Below are positions 1 through 10,451 of a stretch of 64,000 nucleotides of DNA, one piece after another (the stretch's first letter is position 1; each line of letters begins with the position of its first letter). The stretch is from assembly GCF_001638985.1 (NCBI RefSeq), contig NW_017265153.1, forward strand, positions 245,776 through 309,775, read 5' to 3'. The stretch comes from Phycomyces blakesleeanus NRRL 1555(-) (Eukaryota; Mucoromycota; Mucoromycetes; Mucorales; Phycomycetaceae). A model generated the notes under the pieces. The model did not search any database. It was not told the origin of the DNA and saw only the letters and a list, made by a program, of their open reading frames with translations. The translations under genes were made by a program, and so were the position numbers.

Positions 1-386
1 AATTAAGTTATGTTATATCACTTATATTGAGCATTTCTTCTTTTTTTTATATAAGATCTGGTATCTAAGCTAGAGGTATGTAAGAGAGGCAAATAAATTG
101 ATAATTTTTTTGCTTCAAGTATTTCAAGACGCCATAATGAGCAATCCTCAATTTCAATCCGAAAGCTTTTTTCTTCAGATTAAATCTACATATTTTAATT
201 CTATTCAGGTTATTCTAAGCCAATCATTTTATTATTTAAACACCCGATTTCCGAATCCTAATCTGAATTTCTATCCAAAGAGATAATGAAACCCCCTAAT
301 GTAATAAATTTTAGTTTTTTGTGTCTTCAAAGAGCTGACCAAATGAAGGTGAAAATACTACAACTACCTGGAAAAGCTTCTTTATA
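1..386. other. AT-rich flank, no gene seen
   Basis: The stretch is AT-rich and contains only short open frames without recognisable protein features. It leads into the TA dinucleotide (385-386) that marks the left edge of the transposon described next. Confidence 0.5.
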
Positions 387-464
387 CACTCTTTTTTTTT
401 TTTTTTTACAAATTATTCGCGCATTTTCATAAAACAAAAACCTTTATTATAATGGACGTCGGTT

Positions 465-790
465 TAATCAGCCATCAAACCTTTGCGTAGAATATCTACA
501 AAACCCTGCAAGGTCTGAGAAAAGAATTTGATTACAAAGCGTCTCTGATCCATAATGTGAGTGTTTCTTTTTCCAGCAGTGCTTCTCGTTTAAGTTTACT
601 TTTTTTTTTTTTTTTTTTTTTACAAACAGACCAAAATTGTTCAATGGGGTTTAACTTCAGGGGAATATGATGGTAGATAAACGCAGCCCATATCTACGAC
701 CTTTAATAATTTTTCTTATATCATTATTTTTATGGATTGGTACATTATCAATCTCCATTTTTTTAACCTAGTTGTTGCAGGTGGAATATT
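465..790 (-). pseudogene. Tc1/mariner (DDE) transposase C-terminal remnant, frameshifted
   Basis: Read on the minus strand, this region shows a DNVPIHK-like block, which carries the second catalytic Asp of the family, followed by a frameshift. Next comes VYLPSYSPEVKP, another one-base shift, and IEQFWSVCK, the characteristic block of Tc1-like transposases. It continues through a Lys/Glu-rich helix and ends with a FCRYSTQRFDG-like tail. At least three frame breaks and a stop interrupt it, so it cannot make an active enzyme. The N-terminal HTH and first catalytic Asp are not recognisable upstream. The coding end lies close to the left TIR, as expected for such elements. Confidence 0.75.
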
Positions 791-1167
791 TTTGTTGTTG
801 TTTCTTGCTGAGTAATTGCTGATACACAAAAGGTAGGTCAAATAGATAAAATGAAACAAGTACAAGTCTGTGAGAATCCCTTAGGATCAAGGTTTATTTT
901 ATAAGAGTAAAGCATTTCAAAATAGAGTTATTGATATATGAATGATTGTCTAAGGTTTTGTAATGTTTGTATTATTTTGGCATTAGATAGGAATATTACG
1001 ATTTATTTGTTAGACATTTCACCTAGTGTAGCGTATTTTTAAGGTTCTCTCGGTAACTACTCGACGCGCTATAATGAATCTAGATAAAGATACGTCGTGT
1101 GTCATAATATTTTTAAAAAAAAGAATACAACGATAATGGAAGTATAAAGAATGATGCAGGGAAAAAA

Positions 1168-2024
1168 TCAATAGTGAGGGGGGGAATACATTGGGCCAAG
1201 CTTTCCGATACCTTCACCATCATCCTCTTTCGTCAACTTCAAAATTATTGGGTTGACGATAGCGCTGAGCTGGGTACATTCTTGAGGATTATATCGATAT
1301 TTTGCGCTATTTATTTGATGATCTTTCTTTACTTTTATAATATCTTCCACCGCATTTTCCAACAAATACTATTTACGAGGTTATTTATCATGTCTAATTC
1401 ATTCAAGTACGCTTATTACCTTTACGTTCCAACAAAATTCAATTAATCGTGGAACAAACATAGCCCGATCTTCAAAATCAGGGCGAATTTCCAAACAGTG
1501 TTCTCTCCAAAAGTCGTAAAGCCCATCTTGATAACGCACACTCCACAAATGCAATCTTGTTTCTGCTCACATGTATATGCAAAAATATTAGAATTCATTA
1601 TGATATCTGACAAATGATACATTACCTGCGGCATGAATAAAAAAATACCTTGACCGGACTAAGCTTGTCAACAGACGCGAACGAGAAATCGTCGGCAACG
1701 CACTTAAGCATTGAAAGGACACCGTACATTCCTTTATGGTGGTCCAGTTTAATCTTGACCTTGTCGCTGTTTGTGAAATGACCAGAAGTTTCGAGTAAAG
1801 CAAGTTCTAGCTTCTTTAATCCAAAAAGCTTTATCAAGCCATCCGATTTGTATAGACTTATATGATCTAGGGGTATAAAATTTATTCAGCTTACACATCA
1901 GTCAAAAGCTGTTCAAGGAATTCCATGTTACTGATGTTGTGGTGGCCACCTTCTTCCACTGATAGTAATAAGGTGAGAGAACTTATTTCCTTTTTAGCCT
2001 TGGCCAAATCATCCTAGATTTAAA
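1168..2024 (-). pseudogene. Decayed spliced gene of an unknown Mucorales-type protein family
   Basis: Minus-strand exons can be followed. An acidic/helical exon ends LEQLLTD (about 2024-1908). A GT-AG intron follows, then an exon reading HISLYKSDGLIKLFGLKK onward to KLSPVKVFF (about 1867-1646). After a frame break in an A/T homopolymer at 1639-1645 the text resumes as IHAA. Another intron follows, then an exon with LHLWSVRYQDG, FWREHCLEIRP and FVPRLIEFCWNVK (about 1567-1425), and a last piece ending GPMYSPPHY. The composition and the splice sites look like a genuine former gene. I believe similar uncharacterised proteins are multicopy in Mucorales, but that is from memory and unverified. No function is known. 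It sits inside the TIR-bounded element. Confidence 0.55.
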
Positions 2025-2531
2025 AAAATGTTAAAAACACTTTGTTTGAAAAGTTATACGTACTTCACGACTCTTTCGCACATATCTCACTTTGGTCGGG
2101 GAAGACAGTGTGAAGATTTAGTCAATCTCTACGCTATCTCTTCTCGTCTTCGCTGCACTACAGCATATTCTCCCATCTGTCTCCCAATTGTTTCCTGTTT
2201 GACTTTAGGTCACTTTCCCCCTCCTAATAAAGCCAAGAAACCTTCAGATAAGTCCTATCTCTTTGCGAAGACGTGGCTACGGGATATGCTTTCTTGGGTT
2301 CTCACAATCTCTCACTATAAAATACAAAGCTCTCAAAAATAGCATATGACAGATAAATAAAGAGAGCCCAAAACAAAAGCCGTGACGTCCTCTTTTGCTT
2401 ACGCAGCAATAGAGGCTCGTCAACTCTCTTGACCACAAAGCTCCCTACAAAAAAAACAAAAATATATATATATATTTTATGCGATTTTTTTTTGTATTTT
2501 GTTGGTGCGCGAATAATTTGTGAAAAAAGTG

Positions 2532-3724
2532 TATTCCAAATATATATGAAAAGAGTAGGTATTTGTCTAATAAGGCCATTCAGATACAGAGAGAGAGAGA
2601 GAGAGAAATCGTTGTTCGCCAAGCCATCACGGTTGATTGAGATCATTATTTACCCCTTTTATTGGTCTTTTTACTTTTCCTCATTCCTGGTACAAGGTTT
2701 TTACTCAGTAAGGCTCTATATACATCTTATACCATGTTTTCTTCTTGCCTTTTTAGCACAATTAATTCACCGCAGCTTCACAAGAAAAGAATTAAAATAA
2801 AAACATTCTAGAACTAAAAACACATTTCATATACTTGATACTAGATTTAGAGATAGCAATTTAAACCGCAAAAGATATGTATAAATAAATACAGGCGCAC
2901 AGTCTTAACCCCCCTTCCTTATGTATAGGCGTAAATATATATAAATATATGTATGTATGTATAAAGATGTTTGTGGCTTTGAAGGAAAGAAGGAGTAATA
3001 ATACTCACAAGTATTTAAGTCAAGTTATTAGACTAGACGTATATCCGTATTCATTTTATATTTATATTTCCATAAGAACTAGGTCATTTATAGGTAAGAT
3101 CAACTACACTTCACATGTGTAGTTCATTTACTTCAACATATATAATTTTTTTTATTAGAATAAAAATGGCACCTCTTTAAACCTGTGAAGATATGCTGAT
3201 GAATACCTTATATTCAAAAGGTTTAATATTAAACATTTTAGCCTTGTTTCTTTAAATTGCCAAAAGTCTCTTGACTTTCAACAAAAATAAAAAAAAAAAG
3301 ACTTCTTTACAAGTGATAAAACTCAGTCAGAAATAGATAGATGAGCATAACTCCAAATTTAGGTAGCAAAATACTTACTTGTATTAGTAGCTTATAATTT
3401 CAATTCGTTACTCTCTTTTAAACATATTTACCGTTCAAGGAAAATTTGACACCTAAAAAAATAAAAAAATAAAGACTATTGACAATATTTCTATACTTGA
3501 TTTTCGGACAAAATAATTTTTCATTTTCAGTCATAGTCAGATTTAAACTTGAGTTTAAATAAATTTTAATTCAGACTTTTTTTTTCTCAAGATATATGCA
3601 GTAGGAGTAGTCAATCATGTACAATCGTTCCAATGCCAATGGATAATAACAAGAAAAGTCCAAAAGACGAATTTTCAAAAACCAAAGGCCGTTTTTTTTT
3701 AATTTTTATTTTTTTGAAAAAGGA
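2532..3724. other. AT-rich intergenic DNA, no gene seen
   Basis: This stretch contains (GA)n at about 2589-2607, (TA)/(TATG) repeats near 2935-2965 and many A/T homopolymers. I see no supported gene; the open frames are short and of low complexity. Confidence 0.5.
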
Positions 3725-4190
3725 ATATAGCATTCGAACCGACTCTCCATGAAAGTACTTCACAAAAACGTTTGCCGAGTACTGAAAAAAAAAACACTTG
3801 CAAGTACTGGAGAGGGACAGAATTACAAGCTTTAGCATTTTAAATAATCAAGTTCTCAGTTGCTTCGACTTTTGCTGTATTTGGCTGTGTTCTTGACAGC
3901 CTCCCAAAATTGCTCAAAAGGATTAAGCTCTAGAGAGTAAGGAGGGAGATAAATACTCTTGTATCCTCTTTCAACTAGTATCCTATCATCCTATCGATTT
4001 ATATAATGGTGTGGAAGGGTGTATTATCTATTTCATCCATGTTTTTCAAGGCATTCAAGATAGTGCGATTTGGTAACTTCAATATCGTGTCGTCTTGAGA
4101 TACTAACAGTGTCTTTGGTAAACAGTAGCAAATATAATTAGCCCTTCATTTAACTCAGGGAATCTATTTTTATTTTATTTTATTTTTATT
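3725..4190 (-). pseudogene. Second Tc1/mariner transposase remnant
   Basis: On the minus strand the sequence reads ILNALKNMDEIDNTPFH, containing the second Asp of the DDE triad in the DNxPxH context. A frameshift follows, then LVERGYKSIYLPPYSLELN and NPFEQFWEAVKNT, the hallmark block of Tc1-like transposases. After another shift comes AKACNSVPLQYLQVF, then, shifted at a poly-T run, QYSANVFVKYFHGESV, the usual C-terminal tail. At least three frame disruptions are present. It differs clearly from the copy at 465-790, so two separate families or old insertions are represented. No TIRs could be identified around it. Confidence 0.75.
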
Positions 4191-4408
4191 TCTGGGTAGA
4201 GATTCGTTGGTGGTTTGGTCAAACTTGATCTGCCATTTTTCAAGCTTGTTATAGTAATCTCGTCAAGTATAAAATTCACGAAAGTCTGTGCAACTATTTA
4301 TGTTTGCCTTGAAGTTTGGTATAGTGTGTCTTATCATTTTATTTGTTCAAGTTATTGAAATATTGTAATTATAAATGTAGAATAATAATAATAATAGGAA
4401 GAGGTAGA

Positions 4409-4459
<51 letters not shown>

Positions 4460-4687
4460 TTGCATTAATAAACTTTCAACAACATCAATAAAATCCAAAA
4501 AAAAAGGCAGGTTTATACCCTTTACCTTCCAATTTTTTTCTCAAATAATGTACGCCTGTTGTCATTCTCATTTATCATCAACTTAACATCAAATACTAAG
4601 CCAACAATGTGATTTTTGTAAAAGAGCAACGATTTTATAACATTTGTGATTATAGCAATGGAATTGCAATATAATAAAGTTCTGATT
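4191..4687. other. AT-rich spacer with GACA microsatellite
   Basis: This is the non-coding spacer between the transposase relic and the unknown ORFs. It includes an (AAT)n tract and the (GACA)n tract listed separately. I see nothing else in it. Confidence 0.5.
4411..4459. repeat. (GACA)n microsatellite
   Basis: About twelve perfect tetranucleotide units of GACA lie in non-coding DNA. This is seen directly. Confidence 0.95.
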
Positions 4688-5576
4688 CTATCTTTTGGAC
4701 GATGACCAATCTATTTCTTCTTTTGTAAAAGAATTGTTTGAATAAAATCGTCTTTTACTCCACAGATTTGCAAAAATGACAATTGTAATACTGGTTGGGT
4801 TGATGAGACTAAATGAATTGATCAAGTTGATGATGATCACTTTCGATTCCAAGAGTAATTTGTGATTGTCATTTAATGCTTTGTCTTGAGCCACACGTCT
4901 ACCGGTTTCGATGCAGGTCCAGGCATAAAATCTATTCTTGATCAAAATCCCAAATTTTGTAATTGATCTTGAACGTAGTACCCTCAAGTCGTCTTTCACC
5001 ACTAAAAAGAAATGACTAGACTAGAGATTTTAAGTCTTGCATATATTGCGTACATATGAACAGTAATATTTTTATGATCAGAAAAAAAGGAGTAAAAGCA
5101 CTCTACTCCAAAAAAAAAGAAGCTCAAACCCATCTCAGAAAAGTTTTGGATTTAAGGGATAAGGTTCCACACTATATACAGATATTGGTAGGGATTGAGT
5201 ATCTTCTATATGATTTAGTAGCTCCAGGTATGACTCTTCATCTTCATCACAATCAATGACTGTCTTCATAAATATTCCTGGATTTAGTTGTTCAAGATAA
5301 ATTCTACCCAAAGGACATTTGTATTAGTATTGGACCATATACATTACATAAAGACGGCTACTTTACTTTTTCGAACTTATTCTGAATTGCATTCTTGGCA
5401 GTAGCTTTGAGGAGGGGGAAGTCAATAAAGACTGATTTTATAATTGTTTGCATATTACTGACTGCTTGTGTTGATTGTCCAGATGAGCCATTACTCGAGA
5501 GGCCATTTATATATTGTTCGTGGTTATTCTGTAGGATAAAGTGGTTGGATTTTATATGACGAAATGGAAGTACCAA
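4688..5576 (-). other. Split coding-like region, unknown protein, status uncertain
   Basis: Three minus-strand blocks look protein-like. The first (5576-5358) ends LLKATAKNAIQNKFEK before a GTAAAG donor. The second (about 5272-5180) is an acidic block reading IDCDEDEESYLELLNHIED and could start at a CAG acceptor. The third (5002-4688) starts MVKDDLRVLRSRSITKFGIL and ends DWSSSKR. Together they could be the remains of one spliced gene, but I could not close the reading phase across all three. No conserved domain is recognised. The position next to transposase relics suggests a repeated or mobile-element-associated family. It may be a pseudogene. Confidence 0.3.
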
Positions 5577-7234
5577 GCTCTTTACTTGAACGACAGTCTT
5601 TGAGCTTTTGGACGGGCAAGCTTACGGACAGACTAACACGAAAGAAATGAAAAGAAAGCGTCTAGTAGCCCATAATTACTTTCTTTATGCTATACACACT
5701 TTTTTGGAGATCATACTTTGATATTTGCTAAATGTTTTTTTTTAATAAAAAAAAAAGAGCTAATCTTACGGAGCCCACATTTTCTGGTGAGAGACTGCAT
5801 TTTGATTCTCGTGGACCACAAGTTGTGCCCATATTGTTACGATTATTGTCTGGGACGGCCTGTAATGACTTGAATATCTTTGCTTCTATTTATTTTATTT
5901 TTTTCAATGACAAACCTTGGGTCACTTTTTTGGTAATATAGATACAATAGGTGAAAGAAAGAGAAAGACATCATGCGCCTAAGAAAGGCCAATAAGCAAT
6001 AAAATATTAAACAAGCTTGCGTCCCAAAGTCTGTAATGACAAAATTTTCTCTTGTATTCATCTGCATAGCTGGCTATTGCTGACATAGTGTATTTGTGGT
6101 TATTTTCTTTTTCTTTTTTTATTGTCAAGTATAAATTCAAGGCGTAAACGGCCATTTCAATACGAATATTCTAGATCTTAAAAAAAGCCTGAATTAAAAC
6201 TGATTTAGTCTGAAATTAAAAGCTGACTATGGCTGAAAATAAAAAATAACCTTGTCCGAGAAATCCGAAAAGGTCCGATTTTGTTTTTTTTTTGTAAAGG
6301 GTACGAAAAACCAAGTAGAAATATTATTGTACATGCTATTTTTTTTATTGCACTTTCTCAACGGCATTATAGCTATAGTTCAAGTCAGCTTATTACTATT
6401 ATTGTTAACATTATATTTTCGAAAAGTTTTATTACGATCCGACAAAGAATCGCTTATGTTGATAAAGAAGTCTTTAAAGGCATTTGAAACAAATCGAAAT
6501 CTGAATCAATTTTTTGAATGAAACCAATTGGTCAACAATAGGGTCCCCCTCTCCCCCTTATCCATCTTTGTCCCCCATTTTTCAGATCCCAAGAAATGCT
6601 TTTTCCCATTATGAGCAAAACATTCATCCTGTATACAAGAATTCATTTTAGGAAGACAATTATACAAAAATTATGTGGTCGTGTAGCAGCAGAAGGGCAC
6701 TTTATATATATTTTTTTTGTTCTAGCAAAGTTTGACCTGTGAATTCTCTTTCTTTGCCAAGTTTCTACATTTCTCCGCACCTTTATTTCAAAAATAAAAT
6801 AAAATTGTGTTATCTGAAGTTGAATTAGGTAATACTTTAAAAACTAAGCTAGTACTTTTTTGGCACATTTCTAGCAATATTGTACACACACACACTTCTG
6901 AATTTAAACATGTCAAGCTATATGTTCGGTTTGTTAGCCAATAGGAATGCTTGATGTCTTCAAATTCACCATAAATGAAGAGAAAAATAAAAATTAGAAA
7001 TCAATGGGTTGGTGCTATTCACCACGAAATCCCTCCTCTTTTGGATATATTGGACCAGATGTTTATATATATATTTTAGATAATAATTTGATTTTCATTA
7101 GACCATATACTCAAAGTATTTATTGGTGGCCTAGACCCTTTTCATCTTTCTCTTCCTTCCTTCCTTCCTTCGTTCCTTAACATCTAGATTTTTCTTTTCT
7201 TTTATATTATTATATTAAATTATATTATATTACA
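5577..7234. other. Intergenic region upstream of the NXPE-like gene
   Basis: There is no convincing gene. Overlapping frames at 6252-6521 and 6281-6487 are hydrophobic and A/T-driven. A short GGACAGACTAA sequence near 5625-5636 resembles the ends of the MITE-like elements found elsewhere in the window. The last 100 bases hold a pyrimidine-rich tract (7140-7180, CTTC/CCTT repeats) and TATA-like A/T runs, plausible core promoter material for the gene that starts at 7235. Confidence 0.4.
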
Positions 7235-9340
7235 ATGTTTCGTAAAAACGTTTGGCCATCAATAGTATCCCATCTGTGGCATGTGTTTGTATTTTTTGTA
7301 CTTTTAATGATCTTCTTATTGCTGGCCTTTATGTTCCAAGATCATCCCATGTTTCACCCTCTGCCCCAAAGCATCTTTGAGCAGGTCAACTATACCCATC
7401 TGGCTATCAACGAAACACTATATCCTGTCGAGAGCAACATCTTACGTCTCTTCCCTGAAATAATGCAATCAATTCTTCTACGTGTCGACAGCGACTATGT
7501 CCTTGAGACCGACCCCTGGATAACCTACAAATCAGACGAGCACGACACCGATTGGGAGTCTTGGGTTGATCAAGATGGACTTGAGGCTCAGGACTCTCAG
7601 CTTAGATACGCTTGTAAATACCAGCCCTTGCCTTTCCCGATCTTGCATCATGTAGTATCCAGTGCAGTTGGAGTAGAGAACAATGGGTCCGCATTCGACC
7701 GCCTACCTGCAGTCGATAAGCCTTTCCTCATTCTCCCCTTTATTTCCAACACTACCCTCAAATCTGACGACACCATCTGCGTCCGAGTCGTCGTTAGCCA
7801 ACCCGCACCTGATCCGTCAAACCCTTTCCAGTATCTCTACAGACCAAACGACTATCAAAACAGCCGATTGGTTTCGCCCTGGTGGGATACTATGATGGTT
7901 ACAATGCAGCATAACCAAACGAATGCAACCACAACCTTGTCTATGCAGCCATGGTCAGGGCATATGGTTTTGCGCAAGGACAGAATGGCGCGCCTTCTTG
8001 GTGGCCAGGCACCGGGCTGGTACAAAGACATGGAAGAGACGATTGCTGAAAGAGACCTGATCCATGTCTATGAGGCTGACGCAAAACTCAAGGATATCGG
8101 AGAATATCATATACAGGGTCTTCTCGAGTATCAAGCAGGAAAATGGAATTTTGAGCTGGGTCCTGTCAATCCATACGAGCCCCAGCTGTTGCCGGTCTAT
8201 CCATTAGGCGCAGAAGACATCCGGGTGGTCAAGCCAGGGACTGAAGAAGAGGAAAATGAAAAGGTTAAAAAGGAAGAACGGTCGGTAGAGCAAGCACAGA
8301 AAGATATTCTCGATGCCCACCTGGCTCTGCCACTCTGCCACAGAGCGGATAATTTGGGTCGGTGGTTGCCTGTACCTCTTGGATACAATACTACTCTATT
8401 GGCTGGTATTGATCACCACAACAAAGTCTGGGCCCCTTATAACTGTCGATACCGCAAACTAAGCTACGACCAATTCAATCGCTGCCTTGCCCGTCGCTAC
8501 CCTAATGGCGTAGATCTGTACGGCGATTCGAATACTAGGCGATCTCTAAAGGCAATGCTCAGTCATGGAAAGTGGTGCGATACTCAACCAGGAGCACTAT
8601 CACCCAACCATAGGATTCTGAATCTCGAGGGAGCACGTAGCTGGAAATCGGCCGGGGATGATGGCCAGAGACGATCCTGTTATTGTGAAGACTATACAGA
8701 GCCGAGCTGGAACAACGAATGGCTGAACCCGCACATTCGATTAAACGACCTTTTCTTTGAAAACACCAGGGAAGAATCCAAGGCACTTGGACGGAACACA
8801 GAATGGGACAACCGGACTGTGGTCCTGGACAAGGTTCGGCTCCGAAGCTACAAGTGGGACGGCCTGACCTACCTTAACAATCCAGGATGGGATACTGCGT
8901 TTGTACCTCTGTTTGGAGACCCTAGTATCCGACCTGATATCGTGGTTTTCTCACTAGGCAACTGGGACGCTGCCTTTTTGACGCTAGCTGATTTCAACCG
9001 AGACTTGACAAGATTAATTGAGCTGATCAGACTTGCCTACCAACAAGTTGGACACCCCAAGATTATCTACCGCACTCCGCAGTATTTCTGCTGCCGTACT
9101 GACAGCTCACCTCGAGAGCGGCGGGTTAGCGGGGGGCGTATCCAGTCATTTGATCACCTGGCCCGCACTCGGTTTGCTTCTGAGCTCAAAGCCGAGATCT
9201 GGGACACGCTTGCTATGGGAGAAGCCAGGACTTGGGATGAGAAGATCGAAAGTGTCGAGTGTCCTTCAAACCATGTGCCGTCAGATATTGTCGAGCAAGA
9301 GAACCAAGTATTAATGAACTCTCTCTGCAATTCTTTTTAA
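7235..9340 (+). CDS. NXPE/PC-esterase-like SGNH-fold type II membrane protein
   Basis: This is a 701-residue single-exon protein. A short cytoplasmic N-terminus is followed by one hydrophobic anchor (about residues 13-35), which suggests a type II Golgi/secretory protein. Residues about 165-330 resemble an immunoglobulin/filamin-like domain. The C-terminal half carries GRWLPVPLG and a LYGDSNTRR block with GDS at residues 430-432, the nucleophile motif of PC-esterase/SGNH proteins. It also has VVFSLGNWDAAF and, near the end, SNHVPSD with His at about 680 as a candidate catalytic His. Several paired cysteines and N-x-S/T sites fit a lumenal domain. The filamin plus PC-esterase order resembles the animal NXPE family, and related proteins act on glycans (O-acylation or deacylation); the substrate here is unknown. 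The ATG at 7235 precedes the anchor directly. Confidence 0.65.
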   Translation: MFRKNVWPSIVSHLWHVFVFFVLLMIFLLLAFMFQDHPMFHPLPQSIFEQVNYTHLAINETLYPVESNILRLFPEIMQSILLRVDSDYVLETDPWITYKSDEHDTDWESWVDQDGLEAQDSQLRYACKYQPLPFPILHHVVSSAVGVENNGSAFDRLPAVDKPFLILPFISNTTLKSDDTICVRVVVSQPAPDPSNPFQYLYRPNDYQNSRLVSPWWDTMMVTMQHNQTNATTTLSMQPWSGHMVLRKDRMARLLGGQAPGWYKDMEETIAERDLIHVYEADAKLKDIGEYHIQGLLEYQAGKWNFELGPVNPYEPQLLPVYPLGAEDIRVVKPGTEEEENEKVKKEERSVEQAQKDILDAHLALPLCHRADNLGRWLPVPLGYNTTLLAGIDHHNKVWAPYNCRYRKLSYDQFNRCLARRYPNGVDLYGDSNTRRSLKAMLSHGKWCDTQPGALSPNHRILNLEGARSWKSAGDDGQRRSCYCEDYTEPSWNNEWLNPHIRLNDLFFENTREESKALGRNTEWDNRTVVLDKVRLRSYKWDGLTYLNNPGWDTAFVPLFGDPSIRPDIVVFSLGNWDAAFLTLADFNRDLTRLIELIRLAYQQVGHPKIIYRTPQYFCCRTDSSPRERRVSGGRIQSFDHLARTRFASELKAEIWDTLAMGEARTWDEKIESVECPSNHVPSDIVEQENQVLMNSLCNSF

Positions 9341-10451
9341 CTAGAAACCAATTATTATTATTATTATTATCATTTAATTCTTTACTTGGGCTTTATTAAT
9401 AGCCTTTTTTTTTTTTTGCTTATTCTTTTATATATTATGTATTTATTAATTGATTTACTCAAAATACATAGAAAGAAAACAGCCTAATTTTACATCTTTA
9501 AACTTACAGTTCTCTTACATACATACACACAATCTATAATCTCATTACAAAATAAAATAAACCAAAATAAATGCATGTTTATGACCACAAAGTATGAAAA
9601 TCTCTATTGATCTTCTTCTTTTTTTTTAAAAAAAAAAAGATTTACACTCACTAACCTACTCGCTCATTCTTATATACGTATATGCAAACATGCTCTTAGT
9701 AATGATCTGGAGTATATAGTGCAAATCAAATCAAATAATAAAAAAAAGCCATAAAATTAAGTTAAAATACCAACAATATGTATATATATGGATATATATT
9801 TACTTGATATCTGTTGATTATCAAATGTCAACCTCGGAATACTCCTTCAATGTGGGATAAAATATATATAAATATATAAATATAACCATAAAAAGATCTC
9901 TGTCTTTTAGTACGCATATACTATGTACACTAGAGAGGATCGATTTAAAATAAGTAGAATTATGAATAACATCAGCAACTATTCTTGTTTGTGATTAACT
10001 AAATGAAAATTCTTTATATATATATATATATATATTGAAACAAGAATTGAAACATGGTATTATATCAAATAATAAAAAATAATAATAAAAATAATAATAA
10101 TACAATTTTTTTTTGAGGGATAATTGTTTAATGGAGGTCTCGACTTTTTGTGTTTTCTTTGGTACTACCATAAAGCTATATGCATAAATACATTGCATAA
10201 AATAGTCTTCAGGTCCACTACAGGTTCAAGTCTAGTTTCTTCAGATATGTATATATATCACAAGTATTCTTTGTTAATGAACCATGGAATTTACATGATG
10301 AAATTATTATTTTAATGATTATGATTATGGATTCTTTTTCTTTTCTTTTTTTTTGGTTTGAATAATGGGAGGTGATTACTATAATGATTTTTATATAAAT
10401 GTTTTTATTTTATATTGTATATTCTTGCATATATATATATATATATATATT
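9341..10451. other. Convergent 3' intergenic region
   Basis: This is the spacer between the stop of the NXPE-like gene and the stop of the F-box gene on the other strand. It is AT-rich, with (TTA)n just after the stop at 9340, several (TA)n runs and a T-then-A homopolymer palindrome at 9618-9638. AATAAA-like signals are common but cannot be assigned. No gene is seen. Confidence 0.5.
9618..9638. repeat. T-run/A-run palindrome
   Basis: A run of T is followed directly by a run of A, making a perfect self-complementary block. The same arrangement recurs many times in this window, also within introns. Confidence 0.9.

Larger units (their letters stand above)
387..2531 (-). mobile_element. Tc1/mariner-type element with TIRs and TA target duplication (decayed)
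   Basis: Sixteen bases at 408-423 are repeated perfectly in inverted orientation at 2506-2521. The similarity continues outward through a T-run to CACT at 387 and its complement ending at 2531. Each side is flanked by TA (385-386 and 2532-2533), the target duplication expected of Tc1/mariner transposons. Inside, on the minus strand, lie a broken transposase C-terminus (about 465-790) and a second decayed coding region (1168-2024) that does not look like transposase. The element is 2145 bp, longer than the usual 1.3-1.8 kb for the superfamily. The boundaries are read directly from the sequence; that both TIRs belong to one insertion is inference. Confidence 0.7.

Noticed and set aside
10204..10240. 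tRNA-like B-box (GGTTCAAGTCT)
   Set aside because: No A-box at the right distance and no cloverleaf could be folded by eye.
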